Shown: positions 44,167-54,078, counted from the first letter of the stretch. The stretch: 64,000 nucleotides of DNA from Desulforhopalus singaporensis (GCF_900104445.1 NZ_FNJI01000005.1:124001-188000); one strand, 5' to 3'. A program made the numbers and translations. The notes: a model not told the origin generated them from the sequence alone.

Positions 44167-44952
44167 CTAACAGATAATGCGCCGGGGTTCGTTGAATACG
44201 TTGACCCTGCCCGGTCTTGCGTAGGCAGCGAGCGTGGCCCCGGCTCTTCTGGCTATTGCCAGCCCAAGAGATGACGGCGCCGTTCTCGACATAATGATGG
44301 GAATGCCGATTCTTGCGCACTTGAGTACCATGTCGGAGGTGAGTCTGCCGGTGGTGTAGATTGCCCCTTTCGGACCTATGCGGCCAAGGAGGATTGCGCC
44401 CAGGACTTTGTCTACCGCGTTGTGGCGGCCCACGTCTTCATAGTAGACCTGAAGTTGCCCGTTCTGCCAGAACCCGCAGCCGTGGATGCAATGGGTCTGG
44501 GGGCCCAGGGGCGAGCTTTGCAGGGAATCCTTGATGAAACGGCCCATTTCATCGAAGGTTATGGTGCATTCCTGCAGCGGTTCGAAGGCGCCTTCAAGCA
44601 TTTCCTTTGAAATCTTTCCGGTTCCGCCGCATCCAGAGGTGATAATGACTTCTTTGGGAGTCGAGCTGTCCACGTCTGCGTAAACCGCAATGCGTCCTTC
44701 CGGACAGACGTAGACCTCCTTCACCTCCCGGGGGTGTTTTATGTACCCCTGCCCGAACAGAAAGCCGACACCAAATTCCTCAAGAGCTGAAGGCAATACC
44801 ATGGATGAACCGATCGTTTCATCGTTGAGAGCAATGGAGTAGGGGGTCTCTATGGCCACTTGCTCAAGCTGCTCTTGCGCCCCGTCGGGAGTGAGCACGG
44901 TGGTGGTGTGACTCATGGTCAGCGAAGTGGTGTATGTTTGTGCTTTACTCAT
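44167..44952 (-). CDS. fdhD: FdhD-type sulfurtransferase for formate dehydrogenase
   Basis: A 261-residue protein of the FdhD family, with IETPYSIALND, the GFLFGQGYI segment, VYYEDVGRHNAVDKVLGA and TTGRLTSDMV. FdhD passes sulfur from IscS to the Mo-bis-MGD cofactor before insertion. The usual CxxC in the flexible loop reads C108-G-G-T111, so the second Cys is replaced by Thr. The start at 44952 is the first that gives a family-like N-terminus; no ribosome binding site is strong. It is divergent from mobB, another cofactor-maturation gene. Confidence 0.9.
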   Translation of the reverse strand: MSKAQTYTTSLTMSHTTTVLTPDGAQEQLEQVAIETPYSIALNDETIGSSMVLPSALEEFGVGFLFGQGYIKHPREVKEVYVCPEGRIAVYADVDSSTPKEVIITSGCGGTGKISKEMLEGAFEPLQECTITFDEMGRFIKDSLQSSPLGPQTHCIHGCGFWQNGQLQVYYEDVGRHNAVDKVLGAILLGRIGPKGAIYTTGRLTSDMVLKCARIGIPIIMSRTAPSSLGLAIARRAGATLAAYARPGRVNVFNEPRRIIC

Positions 44953-45160
44953 TGTCGTCTGTCGCGTAGATAGTTGTTTAGGATTCATGCCACGTTGGAG
45001 TAGCTGAAACGACGTGGTGCGGGATACCGTAAAGAGGGTTGCAGATAATTTCAAGATACTTTTTAAAAAAACGAGATGCAGGGTGTGGAAGGCCGGGACA
45101 TTTTTCTTTTTAGCGATCCCTGCCTGAAATACCGTTTTTCATCTTTTCTGTGGGGTATGT

Positions 45161-45808
45161 ATGCCGGCAATCGTATCGTTTATCGGGTGGCACGACAGCG
45201 GCAAGACGACGCTTGCCAGCCGTGTAGTGGCGGAGGTGAAGAGGCTTGGTTACAATGTGGCTGTCATCAAATCGAGCAGTGAGAAGGGGATCGTGTTCGA
45301 TTCCCCGGGAACGGATACTTACAAGCACACAAAAGCCGGAGCTGACGGGATAATGCTGGTTGCTCCCGACCAGATGATCGTCCGGACCGGAAACAAGGGG
45401 CTCGATTTGGCAACCCTTGCCAACAGGTTTTTCCCGGAAGTCGATCTGGTTGTCGGTGAAGGGTTCAAAACAGCGGACAGCATCGCCAAAATCGAGGTTT
45501 TCAAGGACAGCGACATGCGGATCAGGGAGCAGGTGGACGGGGTGGTGGCTATTGCCGCCAGCCACAGGGTCGTATCGCATCTGCCCGTTTTTTCCCTGGA
45601 CGATGCCCGGGAAATAGCCCAATTCATCCTGGACCGGTTTTTTGAGGGGAAAAAAACAACAACATGCGTTGTCCTGGTCAACGACCGGCCGATATCTCTT
45701 GTCGGAAAGGACAGTGAAAAAATCACCAGGTTGGTAGCTGATTTTATCAGTGAGAGAGCGGGCGGGGATACGATTGAGTCGATCGATATCCACATCGACC
45801 TGAAGTGA
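45161..45808 (+). CDS. mobB: molybdopterin-guanine dinucleotide biosynthesis adaptor MobB
   Basis: A 215-residue protein. The P-loop GWHDSGKTT is at residues 9-17. MobB-type motifs AVIKSSS, DTYKHTKAGADG and LVVGEGFKTA follow. MobB binds GTP and assists MobA in attaching GMP to molybdopterin. The last about 60 residues (CVVLVNDRPISLVGKD) resemble an extra domain seen in longer MobB proteins. With fdhD next door and a molybdoenzyme at 29555, this forms part of a molybdenum cofactor theme. Confidence 0.9.
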   Translation: MPAIVSFIGWHDSGKTTLASRVVAEVKRLGYNVAVIKSSSEKGIVFDSPGTDTYKHTKAGADGIMLVAPDQMIVRTGNKGLDLATLANRFFPEVDLVVGEGFKTADSIAKIEVFKDSDMRIREQVDGVVAIAASHRVVSHLPVFSLDDAREIAQFILDRFFEGKKTTTCVVLVNDRPISLVGKDSEKITRLVADFISERAGGDTIESIDIHIDLK

Positions 45809-45829
45809 TGGCCACGACAATGAAGAAAT

Positions 45830-45859
45830 GGACCTGCGGCACTGATCCGCCGCAGGTCC
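45830..45859. terminator. hairpin between convergent mobB and fumarase genes
   Basis: A perfect 11-bp stem, GGACCTGCGGC (45830-45840) with GCCGCAGGTCC (45849-45859), and an 8-base loop. T-rich but interrupted tracts follow on both strands, so it may serve both transcripts. Confidence 0.6.
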
Positions 45860-45880
45860 CGGTGCGGGTTTATGTTTTTA

Positions 45881-47497
45881 TTACATAAGGCCGGAGAAGA
45901 AGTCGTTGCCTTTGTCGTCAACCAGAATAAATGCCGGAAAATCTTCAACCTCGATTTTCCATACCGCTTCCATACCCAGCTCCGGATAGTCGATACACTC
46001 AACCTTCTTGATATTTTCTTCCGCAAGAATCGCTGCAGGACCACCGATCGAACCGAGATAAAAACCGCCGTGGAGTCGGCAGGCGTCCGTCACCTGCTGC
46101 GATCTGTTGCCCTTGGCGATCATGATCATGGATCCGCCTTTTGACTGCAGCAGATCGACATAGCTGTCCATACGGCCGGCTGTGGTGGGACCGAAAGAGC
46201 CGGAAGGTTTTCCCGCCGGGGTCTTCGCCGGTCCGGCATAGTAGATCGGGTGCTTTTTCAGGTATTCCGGAATGTTATCGCCTCTGTCAAGGAGTTCCTT
46301 GAACTTGGCATGGGCAATATCCCTGCCGACCACGATGGTGCCGCTAAGCAGCAACGATGTCCCGACCGGATGTTTAGTCAGTTCAGCCAGGACCTCTTCC
46401 ATCGGCCGGTTCAGGTCAATTTTCACCCCGTGGTCATGTTTGGCCCGGTATTTCTCAGGGATCAGTCTCCCCGGAGAGCTGTCCATCACCTCGATAAAGA
46501 TGCCTTGCCGGTTGATCTTGGCCTTGATGTTGCGGTCTGCAGAACAGGAGACCCCCATGCCTACCGGGCAGGAAGCTCCGTGGCGCGGGAGACGCACCAC
46601 CCGGACATCGTGGGTGAAGTATTTGCCGCCAAATTGGGCGCCGATACCCAGCTTTTGTGCGGCCTCCTGGAGGACCTTTTCCAGCTCCCTGTCGCGAAAG
46701 GCGCGTCCATGTTCGTTGCCTGAGGATGGCAGTTCGTCGAGGTACTTTGTCGACGCCATCTTGACGGTTTTGAGGTTGGCTTCAGCACTGGTGCCGCCGA
46801 TCACAAAAGCGAGGTGATAGGGCGGGCAGGCGGCGGTTCCAAGGGTTTTCATCTTCGCCACCAGGAAATTTACCAGGGTATCCGGGTTAAGCAGCGCTTT
46901 TGTCTCCTGGAAAAGATAGGTCTTGTTGGCGCTTCCGCCTCCCTTGGCAACGAACAGGAATTTATACTCGTCGCCCTCTGTGGCATAAAGATCGATTTGC
47001 GCCGGAAGATTGGTTCCGGTGTTGGTCTCCCTGTACATATCGAGGGGAACTGTTTGCGAGTAGCGCAGGTTTTCCTCGGTATAGGTCTTGTAGACACCAA
47101 GAGACAGCGCCTCCGCATCGTTGACTCCGGTCCAGATATTCTGTCCTTTTTTACCGACGATGGTGGCGGTTCCGGTGTCCTGACAGATGGGCAGCACCAT
47201 GTTTGCGGCAACCTCGGCGTTTTTGAGAAAAGCGAGCGCGACTCCCTTTTCATTCATCGACGCCTCATCGTCTTCGAGTATTTTCGCCACCTGCTGGTTG
47301 TGCGCCGGACGCAGCATAAACGAGACATCCTTCATCGCCGTGTTGGCGACCAGTGTCAGAGCTTCCCTGTCGATTTTTACTATTTCCCGGCCGCCGAAAT
47401 CTTCGACCTTAACCAATTTTTCAGATCCTTCGATCTTTCGGTATTGTGTTTGATCTTCGCCCAGCGGGAAAGGGTCCTGATAGTAAAAGTCAGCCAT
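45881..47497 (-). CDS. fumA: class I (iron-sulfur) fumarate hydratase
   Basis: A 538-residue protein with alpha and beta regions fused, as in FumA/FumB. The N-terminal domain contains [15 protein letters not shown] and the Cys residues for the labile [4Fe-4S] cluster; the C-terminal domain has [20 protein letters not shown]. It interconverts fumarate and malate. The oxygen-sensitive class fits an anaerobe. AAGGAG lies seven bases before the ATG at 47497; a longer frame to 47566 has no family support. Confidence 0.93.
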   Translation of the reverse strand: MADFYYQDPFPLGEDQTQYRKIEGSEKLVKVEDFGGREIVKIDREALTLVANTAMKDVSFMLRPAHNQQVAKILEDDEASMNEKGVALAFLKNAEVAANMVLPICQDTGTATIVGKKGQNIWTGVNDAEALSLGVYKTYTEENLRYSQTVPLDMYRETNTGTNLPAQIDLYATEGDEYKFLFVAKGGGSANKTYLFQETKALLNPDTLVNFLVAKMKTLGTAACPPYHLAFVIGGTSAEANLKTVKMASTKYLDELPSSGNEHGRAFRDRELEKVLQEAAQKLGIGAQFGGKYFTHDVRVVRLPRHGASCPVGMGVSCSADRNIKAKINRQGIFIEVMDSSPGRLIPEKYRAKHDHGVKIDLNRPMEEVLAELTKHPVGTSLLLSGTIVVGRDIAHAKFKELLDRGDNIPEYLKKHPIYYAGPAKTPAGKPSGSFGPTTAGRMDSYVDLLQSKGGSMIMIAKGNRSQQVTDACRLHGGFYLGSIGGPAAILAEENIKKVECIDYPELGMEAVWKIEVEDFPAFILVDDKGNDFFSGLM

Positions 47498-47718
47498 GCC
47501 TGTGCTCCTTGTTGTAAAATAGAGAAATTGCTGTAACCGGGTATTGGTTTCAGTGCGCTGGTGCACAAGACAGTGGCAGCCGGCAGAGCGGCGTTGTCCC
47601 GGGCAGGGGCCGTGCGCCCGGTAAGCACTGAGATCATCCCGGCGATAATAGACGGTAAAAACAGATAGAATTCAGCACGTAGTTTTTACCTCGCACAACC
47701 GGATTTGGCCAGGGAATT

Positions 47719-50055
47719 TTAAAATACCGCTTTGTCGCCATGGCGCAGCTGCTGCGGTTGCTGTTTCTGGTCCGGGCCGCTCTTGGCAAAAGCTGCAGCG
47801 CCGGCACCGTTGATGATCTTTTCCCTGGTTTCCCCTGAAAGGCTGCTCACCTTATCGGCGTTGTCAAGGCCGGGGATATCGACAATAACTTTACGGTGAG
47901 CGTACTCGATCCCCTTGGCTTGTAATGCTTCGGTTATCCGTTTAAACGCTTCGCGCCGGATGACAAAGTGGGAACCGGGTTTTGCGGTGAACTTGACCCT
48001 GATGGTCATCACCGAGTTGGTGATCTCGCGAACGCCTTGCGATTTGACCGGCCGTATGAAATCCTTGCCCATCTCCTCATCGTCGAGCATGGCGATGCCG
48101 ACCTTCTTGATGATTTTTCTTACCTTGTCGATATCGGTGTCGTATGGGAAATCGAGGTTGAATTTCACCACGATTCCGCCACGCATATAGTTGGTTATCG
48201 CCCCGAGTTCGCTGTGTGGGATTATCTGCAGCATTCCCCGGTGATGGCGCAGCATCAGGTTCCTGAGGGTTATCGATTCCACGGTGCCGGAAACCGAGCC
48301 GGCAGTGAGGTATTCCCCGACCCGGAAGGAGTCGTCGAGCAGGTAGAAAAAACCGGACAGGATGTCGGATACAAGTTTTTGCGCCCCAAACCCCACCGCA
48401 AGGCCAATCACGCCCGCACCGGCGAGCAGCGGCCCGATATTGATCCCTGTCGCGGAGAGAATGGTCATGGTGACCATAACCGTGAGAGCTATGGCGACAA
48501 ATTTGCGAATTATCGGCAGAAGCGTTTCCGCTCTTCCCTTGGGAGGGCCTGCTCCCCATTCGTCGTCGACGGCTGACTCTTCTTCCACCAGCGAATCCTG
48601 AAGCCTTTTAGCTATCCAGGTGTTGATGAGATGCCAGCATGTGAGCGCGATGGCGATGATAATCAGAGAATCCAGGGCGATCGCGGCCAATCTGGAGATA
48701 AACGGAATCCTGAAATCCCACAACCCGGCAAGCAATATCGCGACTATTGCCGCTAGTCCGGTCCTGGCGTACTTTCTGATCCTGAGGTATATCTTTTTCC
48801 CATCTTCTCTCTGGCGCACGATCTCTTCCGTGTCCGCAGACTCCTGGTACTGTTCCTGGTGGATCTTCAACAGGGTGACGCCATACAGGACAACCCGCTG
48901 GACGATCCTGTCGCCGGCCAGCCACAGCGGAAACGCAAATACGCTGAACATGAACGCGGCCCGTGTCCCATTTTGCGGCAGGGTAATGGAGTTGACCAGA
49001 AGGACCCACAACAGCGCCAGGTACAACAGGGCGAGGATGTGCCAGACCGCACCGAGCTGCTCCAGGACCCACAGGGTTTCCTTGTTCTTCTGGTCTGAGG
49101 AAAAGAGGTGTTTTTTTACTTTGGTCCGGTAAACGATGCAGCTTGCGCCGATGGCTCCCAGCAGGAGGGTGGCAAAACCCAGATACAGCAGCTGCACTGT
49201 TTTTTCTCCCGCTCCGAGCTTCTGGATCAGGGCAAGAAACATCAGTACCGAAATCATATATCCGGCAGCAACGGTGGTGATGTTGCTCCAGGCCCTGGCG
49301 GTCTTGCTCTTGAGAGTAACGAATCTGAACTCGGGAACATCCGGGGCAAACAGAATCAGAGAACCGCTGTAGATTGCCCGGGTTGATGTGATGGTGAGCA
49401 GCAGTGCCAGAAACGTAAGGTAGACAGGAGTGTTTTGGGTGGGGCCAAAAAGGGTGAAAGACAAGCAGGATATTCCGAAGAAAATCACCAGGCAGATCAG
49501 GTCGGGCAGGATATGGATGACGCTGGCCTGCAGACGTTTGCCCTTTGGCAGGTGGGGATCGAGTTCTTCCCTGTTGATCCGGAATCTCCCATAAAACAGC
49601 ATGCGACGGCCAATCTGTTCGACCGCAAAACCTGCCGAAATGAAAAAAACGATCCACAACATGTTGACATAAATACCCCGAACTGTTCCTGAAGAAGATA
49701 GGGTCAACAGTGTCCGGTAAAGGTCATCGCTCACACCGGGGATGGCCTTGAACAGTGCTCGGAGGCGGTTGTCAGATTCAAGAAATTCGGATTCAAACAG
49801 GGACAGAACCCTGGTCGCCGACGGGGGTGGACCGACGGTCGTTGTGGCGCCATCTGCTGGTTGGCGGGACGCAGCAGTATCCTGCTGTAGTTCTTCGAGC
49901 AGCTGCCGTACCTCGGTATCGTCCAGGTCCGCCACCAGGGTGCGAATCCGGTCCGTGACAGCTGCGTCCTGCGCCGCACCGCCTCCCGTAGCGCATCCGA
50001 GCAACAGGATGAAGGTCAGGATCAGCTGGTAAAAAAACAATGTCGCTTTTTGCAT
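47719..50055 (-). CDS. large MscS-family mechanosensitive channel
   Basis: A 778-residue protein. It starts with a signal-like segment ending in the lipobox-type LLGC (Cys21). A periplasmic coiled-coil region (about 30-115) and about eight predicted helices follow, then the MscS pore helix with GLAVGFGAQKLVSDILSGFF, the beta domain (DSFRVGEYLTAGSVSGTVESI) and the C-terminal mixed domain. It resembles MscM/YbdG-YnaI-type large channels that release solutes on hypo-osmotic shock. The start at 50055 gives a better signal sequence than 50091. It is a single gene between fumarase and serS. Confidence 0.87.
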   Translation of the reverse strand: MQKATLFFYQLILTFILLLGCATGGGAAQDAAVTDRIRTLVADLDDTEVRQLLEELQQDTAASRQPADGATTTVGPPPSATRVLSLFESEFLESDNRLRALFKAIPGVSDDLYRTLLTLSSSGTVRGIYVNMLWIVFFISAGFAVEQIGRRMLFYGRFRINREELDPHLPKGKRLQASVIHILPDLICLVIFFGISCLSFTLFGPTQNTPVYLTFLALLLTITSTRAIYSGSLILFAPDVPEFRFVTLKSKTARAWSNITTVAAGYMISVLMFLALIQKLGAGEKTVQLLYLGFATLLLGAIGASCIVYRTKVKKHLFSSDQKNKETLWVLEQLGAVWHILALLYLALLWVLLVNSITLPQNGTRAAFMFSVFAFPLWLAGDRIVQRVVLYGVTLLKIHQEQYQESADTEEIVRQREDGKKIYLRIRKYARTGLAAIVAILLAGLWDFRIPFISRLAAIALDSLIIIAIALTCWHLINTWIAKRLQDSLVEEESAVDDEWGAGPPKGRAETLLPIIRKFVAIALTVMVTMTILSATGINIGPLLAGAGVIGLAVGFGAQKLVSDILSGFFYLLDDSFRVGEYLTAGSVSGTVESITLRNLMLRHHRGMLQIIPHSELGAITNYMRGGIVVKFNLDFPYDTDIDKVRKIIKKVGIAMLDDEEMGKDFIRPVKSQGVREITNSVMTIRVKFTAKPGSHFVIRREAFKRITEALQAKGIEYAHRKVIVDIPGLDNADKVSSLSGETREKIINGAGAAAFAKSGPDQKQQPQQLRHGDKAVF

Positions 50056-50141
50056 TCCATCCGTTCTGTAACACCAGGCCTTGATAGCCAATGGGGAACC
50101 CGTGCCCCTGTGATTTTAAGCATCAAGGACCCGGGTTCGAT

Positions 50142-51419
50142 TTAAAAACGATTTTCGAAGTACGGCCTCAACACCTCGGGCAGCACGATGGTGCCGTCTT
50201 CCTGCTGGTAATTTTCAAGAATTGCCAGCAGGGTCCGGCCGACCGCCAACCCCGATCCGTTAAGGGTATGGACAAGTTTAGATTTTTTCTGGCCGGCGGG
50301 TTTGTATCTTATGCCTCCGCGCCTGGCCTGGAAATCAAGAAAGTTGGAGCATGAGGAAATCTCGCGATAGGCGTTCTGGCCAGGCAGCCAGACTTCGATA
50401 TCGTATGTCTTTGTTGCCGAAAAACCGAGATCTCCGGTGCAGAGGGTCACTACCCGATAGTGCAGTCCGAGCATCCTGAGAACTGTTTCAGCTTCACTGA
50501 GAAGACTCTCAAGTTCCAGGCCGGAAGTCTCTGGGGTGGTGAACTTGACCAGCTCCACCTTGTCAAACTGATGCTGTCTTATGAGCCCTCTCGTGTCCCT
50601 GCCATGACTTCCCGCTTCCGACCGGAAACAGGGGGTATATGCGGTGTATTTCAGCGGCAGATCTTTTTCGCTCAAGGTTTCGCCCCGGTGGATATTGGTC
50701 ACCGGCACCTCTGCAGTGGGGATGAGGTAGAGGTCCCAGTCCTGTATCTTAAAGAGATCTTCGGCAAACTTTGGCAGCTGCCCTGTCGCCGTCATGGTGG
50801 GAGTGTTGACCATGAAAGGGGGAAGCACTTCGGTATAGCCGTGTTTCTGGGTATGGAGATCAAGGAAGAAATTAATGAGAGCCCGCTCAAGCCTTGCGGC
50901 GAACCCTTTGAGCAGGGCGAACCTTGCTCCCGAGAGTTTTGCCGCCGTTTCAAAATCGATTATATCCTGCTGCTCCCCGAGCTCCCAGTGGGGCTTGGGA
51001 TCGAAAGTGAACGTCGGTTTTTCGCCCCATTTTCTTATCTCGACATTGTCGGAATCGTCCTGGCCCACCGGGACGCTGTCGTCACAGAGATTGGGGATGG
51101 CCATGACAATCTCTGCAAGGCTCTGTTCAATATCGCCCAGCTGGCCGTCGAGTTCCTTGATCGACTGATTGGTCTCGCGCATCTCGACGATTAAGTCGTC
51201 GGCTTTTTTCTTTTCTTCCTGACTGCCTTTTTTCAATATGCCGATCTGGTCGGAAACCGTATTACGCTTATTTTTTAAGTTTTCGACCTCCTGTAACAGT
51301 GCAAGCCGTTTTTTGTCCGTTTTAGCAAAATCGTTTACCAGGGTCGGCTCCATTCCCCTGCGTATGCATTTTTCTTTAACTAACTCAATATTTTCTCTAA
51401 TGAATCGTAGCTCGAGCAT
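50142..51419 (-). CDS. serS: seryl-tRNA synthetase
   Basis: A 425-residue class II synthetase. The N-terminal long coiled-coil arm spans about residues 25-100. Motif 2 is in [20 protein letters not shown], and motif 3 is [19 protein letters not shown]. It charges tRNA-Ser, and tRNA-Sec where selenocysteine is used. A promoter of its own lies directly upstream, and tatC is divergent. Confidence 0.97.
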   Translation of the reverse strand: MLELRFIRENIELVKEKCIRRGMEPTLVNDFAKTDKKRLALLQEVENLKNKRNTVSDQIGILKKGSQEEKKKADDLIVEMRETNQSIKELDGQLGDIEQSLAEIVMAIPNLCDDSVPVGQDDSDNVEIRKWGEKPTFTFDPKPHWELGEQQDIIDFETAAKLSGARFALLKGFAARLERALINFFLDLHTQKHGYTEVLPPFMVNTPTMTATGQLPKFAEDLFKIQDWDLYLIPTAEVPVTNIHRGETLSEKDLPLKYTAYTPCFRSEAGSHGRDTRGLIRQHQFDKVELVKFTTPETSGLELESLLSEAETVLRMLGLHYRVVTLCTGDLGFSATKTYDIEVWLPGQNAYREISSCSNFLDFQARRGGIRYKPAGQKKSKLVHTLNGSGLAVGRTLLAILENYQQEDGTIVLPEVLRPYFENRF

Positions 51420-51465
51420 GGTTTTTTATCTGGTTGATGTGAATTGTTAACGCTGCGGAATTTAT

Positions 51466-51494
51466 TATTTATCACGGCTGTTTGTTGAAATCAA
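51466..51494 (-). promoter_or_regulatory. sigma-70 promoter of serS
   Basis: On the minus strand TTGATT (51494-51489), a 17-bp spacer, then TAAATA (51471-51466). Predicted start near 51460, about 40 nt before the ATG. Confidence 0.5.
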
Positions 51495-51620
51495 CCTCTA
51501 TAAAATTGCAATTTTCCCAGGCTTCTGATAGGTTGTCCTGCAAACAGTGCAGCATCTGAATGCTCCCTTTTCAGGTCAAAAGACAACTCTACAATGAGAG
51601 CAACCTGGTTTTTGCAATAA

Positions 51621-52352
51621 ATGATTCCCCTGAATAAACTGGTCATCTTTATCGCCGAGTTGCGTAAATCGATTCGCCGCCTGGGAGTTACCGTTATCCT
51701 CACGACGGTGGCGATTTTTTTTCTCTCGCCGCACCTGCTTCATCTGGTCCAGGAACATTTGGCGGATAAACTCTACTTTTTTTCAGTTGCCGGGCCTTTT
51801 CTCGCCCACGTCAAACTTTCCCTGTTTGCGGCAATTTATGTCCTTGTGCCATGGCTGATGACCGTACTGTGGCGGTCGATGTGCAAACCCTTCGGTGTCC
51901 CCGGCGGACAGTTGTTCTTTTTTATTTTTTTTACCTGCCTGCTTTTTTATGCGGGGACAATATTCTGTTATTTTGTCACCCTGCCTTTCGGTATTAAATT
52001 TCTGCTCGGATTTAGCTCGGAAGAGCTCAAGCCGGTGATCTCGGTCGGCAGGTTCGTCAATTTCATCACCCTGTTCATTCTCGCGTTCGGAGTGATTTTC
52101 GAGTTGCCCATCTTTATGGTGTTTCTGGCCAAGGTGAAGGTCTTCAAAAGAAAGTTTTACGAAAAAAACCGACGCTACGCGGTGCTCCTGATCGCCATTT
52201 TGTCCGCTGTTCTGACCCCCACTCCTGATGTGGTGAACATGTCGCTGATGGGAGGGCCGCTCTATATCCTGTACGAATCGGGTATAATCATTTTGCGTAT
52301 TTTGCGAATAGGGGGGGAAGACGCTGCAGGTGAACGAGAGCAACAGGCCTAG
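51621..52352 (+). CDS. tatC: twin-arginine translocase subunit TatC
   Basis: A 243-residue protein with six membrane helices. Recognisable TatC segments are AELRKSIRRLG near the N-terminus, SVGRFVNFITLFILAFGVIFELP in the middle, and LTPTPDVVNMSLMGGPLYILYE. It forms the receptor for folded Tat substrates. The N-terminal HLxELRxR motif is weakly conserved (FIAELRKS), so it may be a divergent or second TatC. No tatA or tatB is adjacent. Its TAG shares the CTAG palindrome with the stop of the convergent DUF523 gene. Confidence 0.88.
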   Translation: MIPLNKLVIFIAELRKSIRRLGVTVILTTVAIFFLSPHLLHLVQEHLADKLYFFSVAGPFLAHVKLSLFAAIYVLVPWLMTVLWRSMCKPFGVPGGQLFFFIFFTCLLFYAGTIFCYFVTLPFGIKFLLGFSSEELKPVISVGRFVNFITLFILAFGVIFELPIFMVFLAKVKVFKRKFYEKNRRYAVLLIAILSAVLTPTPDVVNMSLMGGPLYILYESGIIILRILRIGGEDAAGEREQQA

Positions 52353-52765
52353 AATTCAACCAGTTCAACCCCCCGCCTTCTCAGCAGGGCCGCAGTAACT
52401 CCTATGGGGTCTGCTACCGCGCACGAAGGGCTCCCAGCTTTTAAATACGCTTTTTCAACGTGGAGAAGGTTTACTATTTTTTCGATCTCCTTGGCTCCTT
52501 TGATAAACTCTTGGGTGAGATCGGTGCCGTTTTTTGTTATAACTGTGGCTATGCCGTTGAGGACAGCGTCACCGTCTCCGCCGCGGATGTTCGCCGCTTC
52601 CCGGGGGGTGGGCAGACCTCCCAGCTGCTCGGGACACACCGGTATCCAGGACGTTTTATTGAGCATGGCCAGACAGTGACGGCTTGGTTTGAGCTTTGCG
52701 TCATAGCGGGTACAGAGGCCGACAAGACAGGCGCTGACTAAAATTACCGGGTGTTGAATCTGCAT
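52349..52765 (-). CDS. DUF523 family protein (YbbK-like)
   Basis: A 138-residue protein with the conserved SACLVGLCTRYDA, WIPVCPEQLGGLPTPRE and KAGSPSCAV motifs, all rich in Cys and Pro. These suggest metal or FeS binding. DUF523 has no proven function. The 3' end overlaps tatC by four bases, and its start is 19 bp from the divergent ftsB-like gene. Confidence 0.88.
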   Translation of the reverse strand: MQIQHPVILVSACLVGLCTRYDAKLKPSRHCLAMLNKTSWIPVCPEQLGGLPTPREAANIRGGDGDAVLNGIATVITKNGTDLTQEFIKGAKEIEKIVNLLHVEKAYLKAGSPSCAVADPIGVTAALLRRRGVELVEF

Positions 52766-52784
52766 ACTTTTAATTTGATGAATT

Positions 52785-53120
52785 ATGTACCACTCCAGAA
52801 AGAGAACGAAACTTCAGCAAATGCTGCCGTCGGGGGAAAAGAAGGTTTTTCGAAAAGTCATGGCGGTCGCCGTTCTTCTATTCCTGTCGTGGATTATGTT
52901 TGCTCCCGGCGCCGGGCTGTTGTCTTTTTTTGGCAAGTTATCCGATTATCGTCGGCTTGAGGAAAGAGCGAACCTTCTGGAGAAGGAAAATGCCGCCCTA
53001 CAGCAGGATATTGAACGGCTGCTTGCCGATCCGCAGTATCTTGAGGATATTGCCAGGAGAAAGCACAATCTCCTCAAGAAAAACGAGAAAGTTTTTGATT
53101 TCTCACGCTCGGGAAAATGA
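52785..53120 (+). CDS. FtsB/DivIC septum formation initiator family protein
   Basis: A 111-residue bitopic protein. A short basic cytoplasmic N-terminus, one membrane helix at about 28-48, and a coiled coil (YRRLEERANLLEKENAALQQ) are followed by the family ending DPQYLEDIARRKHNLLKKNE. FtsB bridges FtsL and FtsQ in the divisome. There is no neighbouring division gene; enterics have it next to ispD. Confidence 0.85.
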   Translation: MYHSRKRTKLQQMLPSGEKKVFRKVMAVAVLLFLSWIMFAPGAGLLSFFGKLSDYRRLEERANLLEKENAALQQDIERLLADPQYLEDIARRKHNLLKKNEKVFDFSRSGK

Positions 53121-53161
53121 AAAATAACTGAGGGGTTCGCACGGAACCACCATCAGGCAGC

Positions 53162-53377
53162 TCACGAGAAGCCTGAGGCTCCGCATCCTCTGGACGACGG
53201 GAGCGAGGGCGCCGAGCCTTCCCCGCCGGCGCGGACAACTCCTGCTGAGATCAGCTTGCTGACGTCTTCACTGCCGCATTTGTTGCACGTTGGTTTTTTG
53301 TCCTGCTGTGAGGATGAAAGCTGCAGTAATTCAAATACATTTTCACATTTGTTGCATCGATATTCAAAAATGGGCAT
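53162..53377 (-). CDS. FmdB-type zinc ribbon protein
   Basis: A 71-residue protein starting MPIFEYRCNKCENVFELLQ. A zinc ribbon is formed by cysteines 8, 11, 31 and 34, followed by a flexible Gly/Ser tail. FmdB-like proteins were proposed as regulators, but their role is unproven. It lies convergent to the ftsB-like gene at 41 bp. Confidence 0.88.
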   Translation of the reverse strand: MPIFEYRCNKCENVFELLQLSSSQQDKKPTCNKCGSEDVSKLISAGVVRAGGEGSAPSLPSSRGCGASGFS

Positions 53378-53427
53378 GGCGGGTTCAGGTCATACTGTTG
53401 AGGTTACGGCTGGCAAATCTGCGCTGA

Positions 53428-53476
53428 GCCCGGCGGTCATGGCACCGAAATCTTCAGCGCGATGACCGCCGGGCTT
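53428..53476. repeat. perfect 14-bp inverted repeat
   Basis: AGCCCGGCGGTCAT (53428-53441) and ATGACCGCCGGGCT (53463-53476) flank a 21-base loop, 4 bp beyond the stop of the two-CW gene and upstream of fmdB. There is no clean T run on either strand. It probably ends the two-CW transcript. Confidence 0.55.
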
Positions 53477-53479
53477 GTT

Positions 53480-53896
53480 CTAGCTCAGCAGATTGGTGAA
53501 AATTGCACACTCCTTGCAGATTGCCAATTTGCCCTTTTGCGGAACGTCGTGGGTACATTCGCACAGGGTTCCGCAGAGAAACCAGCATAGATGTCCACTC
53601 TGGAATTCCCAGGCCGGACACTGGTCCTTTACTGCACAGTTTTTTTGTTCCCAGCAGGGCTGGAGGCTGTCTCTGCGTCCTCGCTGGTTGATCAGCAGAA
53701 AATAGATGTGTCTTTCTATATGGGAGGGAATAGTCCGCCACCCCTGCTCGTAACTGTGTATGGTCTTCAACGACACGCCGAGCAGTTCTGCAAGCTGTTT
53801 CTGGGTCTTGCCAAGTTTTTTTCTTGCAAGGCTGAATTCTTCCTTGGTCAAGGGTGGTACCTCTCTTGTTTGGTTGATTACATTTTTTTGTGTCAT
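53480..53896 (-). CDS. helix-turn-helix protein with a two-CW cysteine domain
   Basis: A 138-residue protein. The XRE-type helix-turn-helix at about residues 27-58 contains KTQKQLAELLGVSLKTIHSY. A cysteine-rich C-terminus (Cys 81, 87, 93, 104, 108, 112, 114, 127, 130) has two Cys-Trp pairs (CWEQKNC and LCWFLCG), the two-CW pattern seen mainly in deltaproteobacteria. The cysteines could hold zinc or an FeS cluster, giving a redox- or metal-sensing repressor; that is inference. It is divergent from a lipoprotein gene. Confidence 0.8.
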   Translation of the reverse strand: MTQKNVINQTREVPPLTKEEFSLARKKLGKTQKQLAELLGVSLKTIHSYEQGWRTIPSHIERHIYFLLINQRGRRDSLQPCWEQKNCAVKDQCPAWEFQSGHLCWFLCGTLCECTHDVPQKGKLAICKECAIFTNLLS

Positions 53897-54078
53897 ACAA
53901 TAATAGTCATGGTTAATGAAATTACCAAAAAATGAAGCTTATGGCTTTGACTTTTCAGGCCTTAGATGTAAAAGATTGTCTCAGGCAACGGTTCGGGGTA
54001 GAATATTTCCTGGCTCAGCGCCTGATTCAGTTTTTTAGAAAACTCGATATAAACAAAAAAAATTCCGTGTGGTGTGGG

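Noticed and set aside
50130-50150. GGGTTCGATT resembling a tRNA T-loop
   Set aside because: No acceptor, D-arm or anticodon stem fits around it. It is part of the serS 3' end and a weak inverted repeat.
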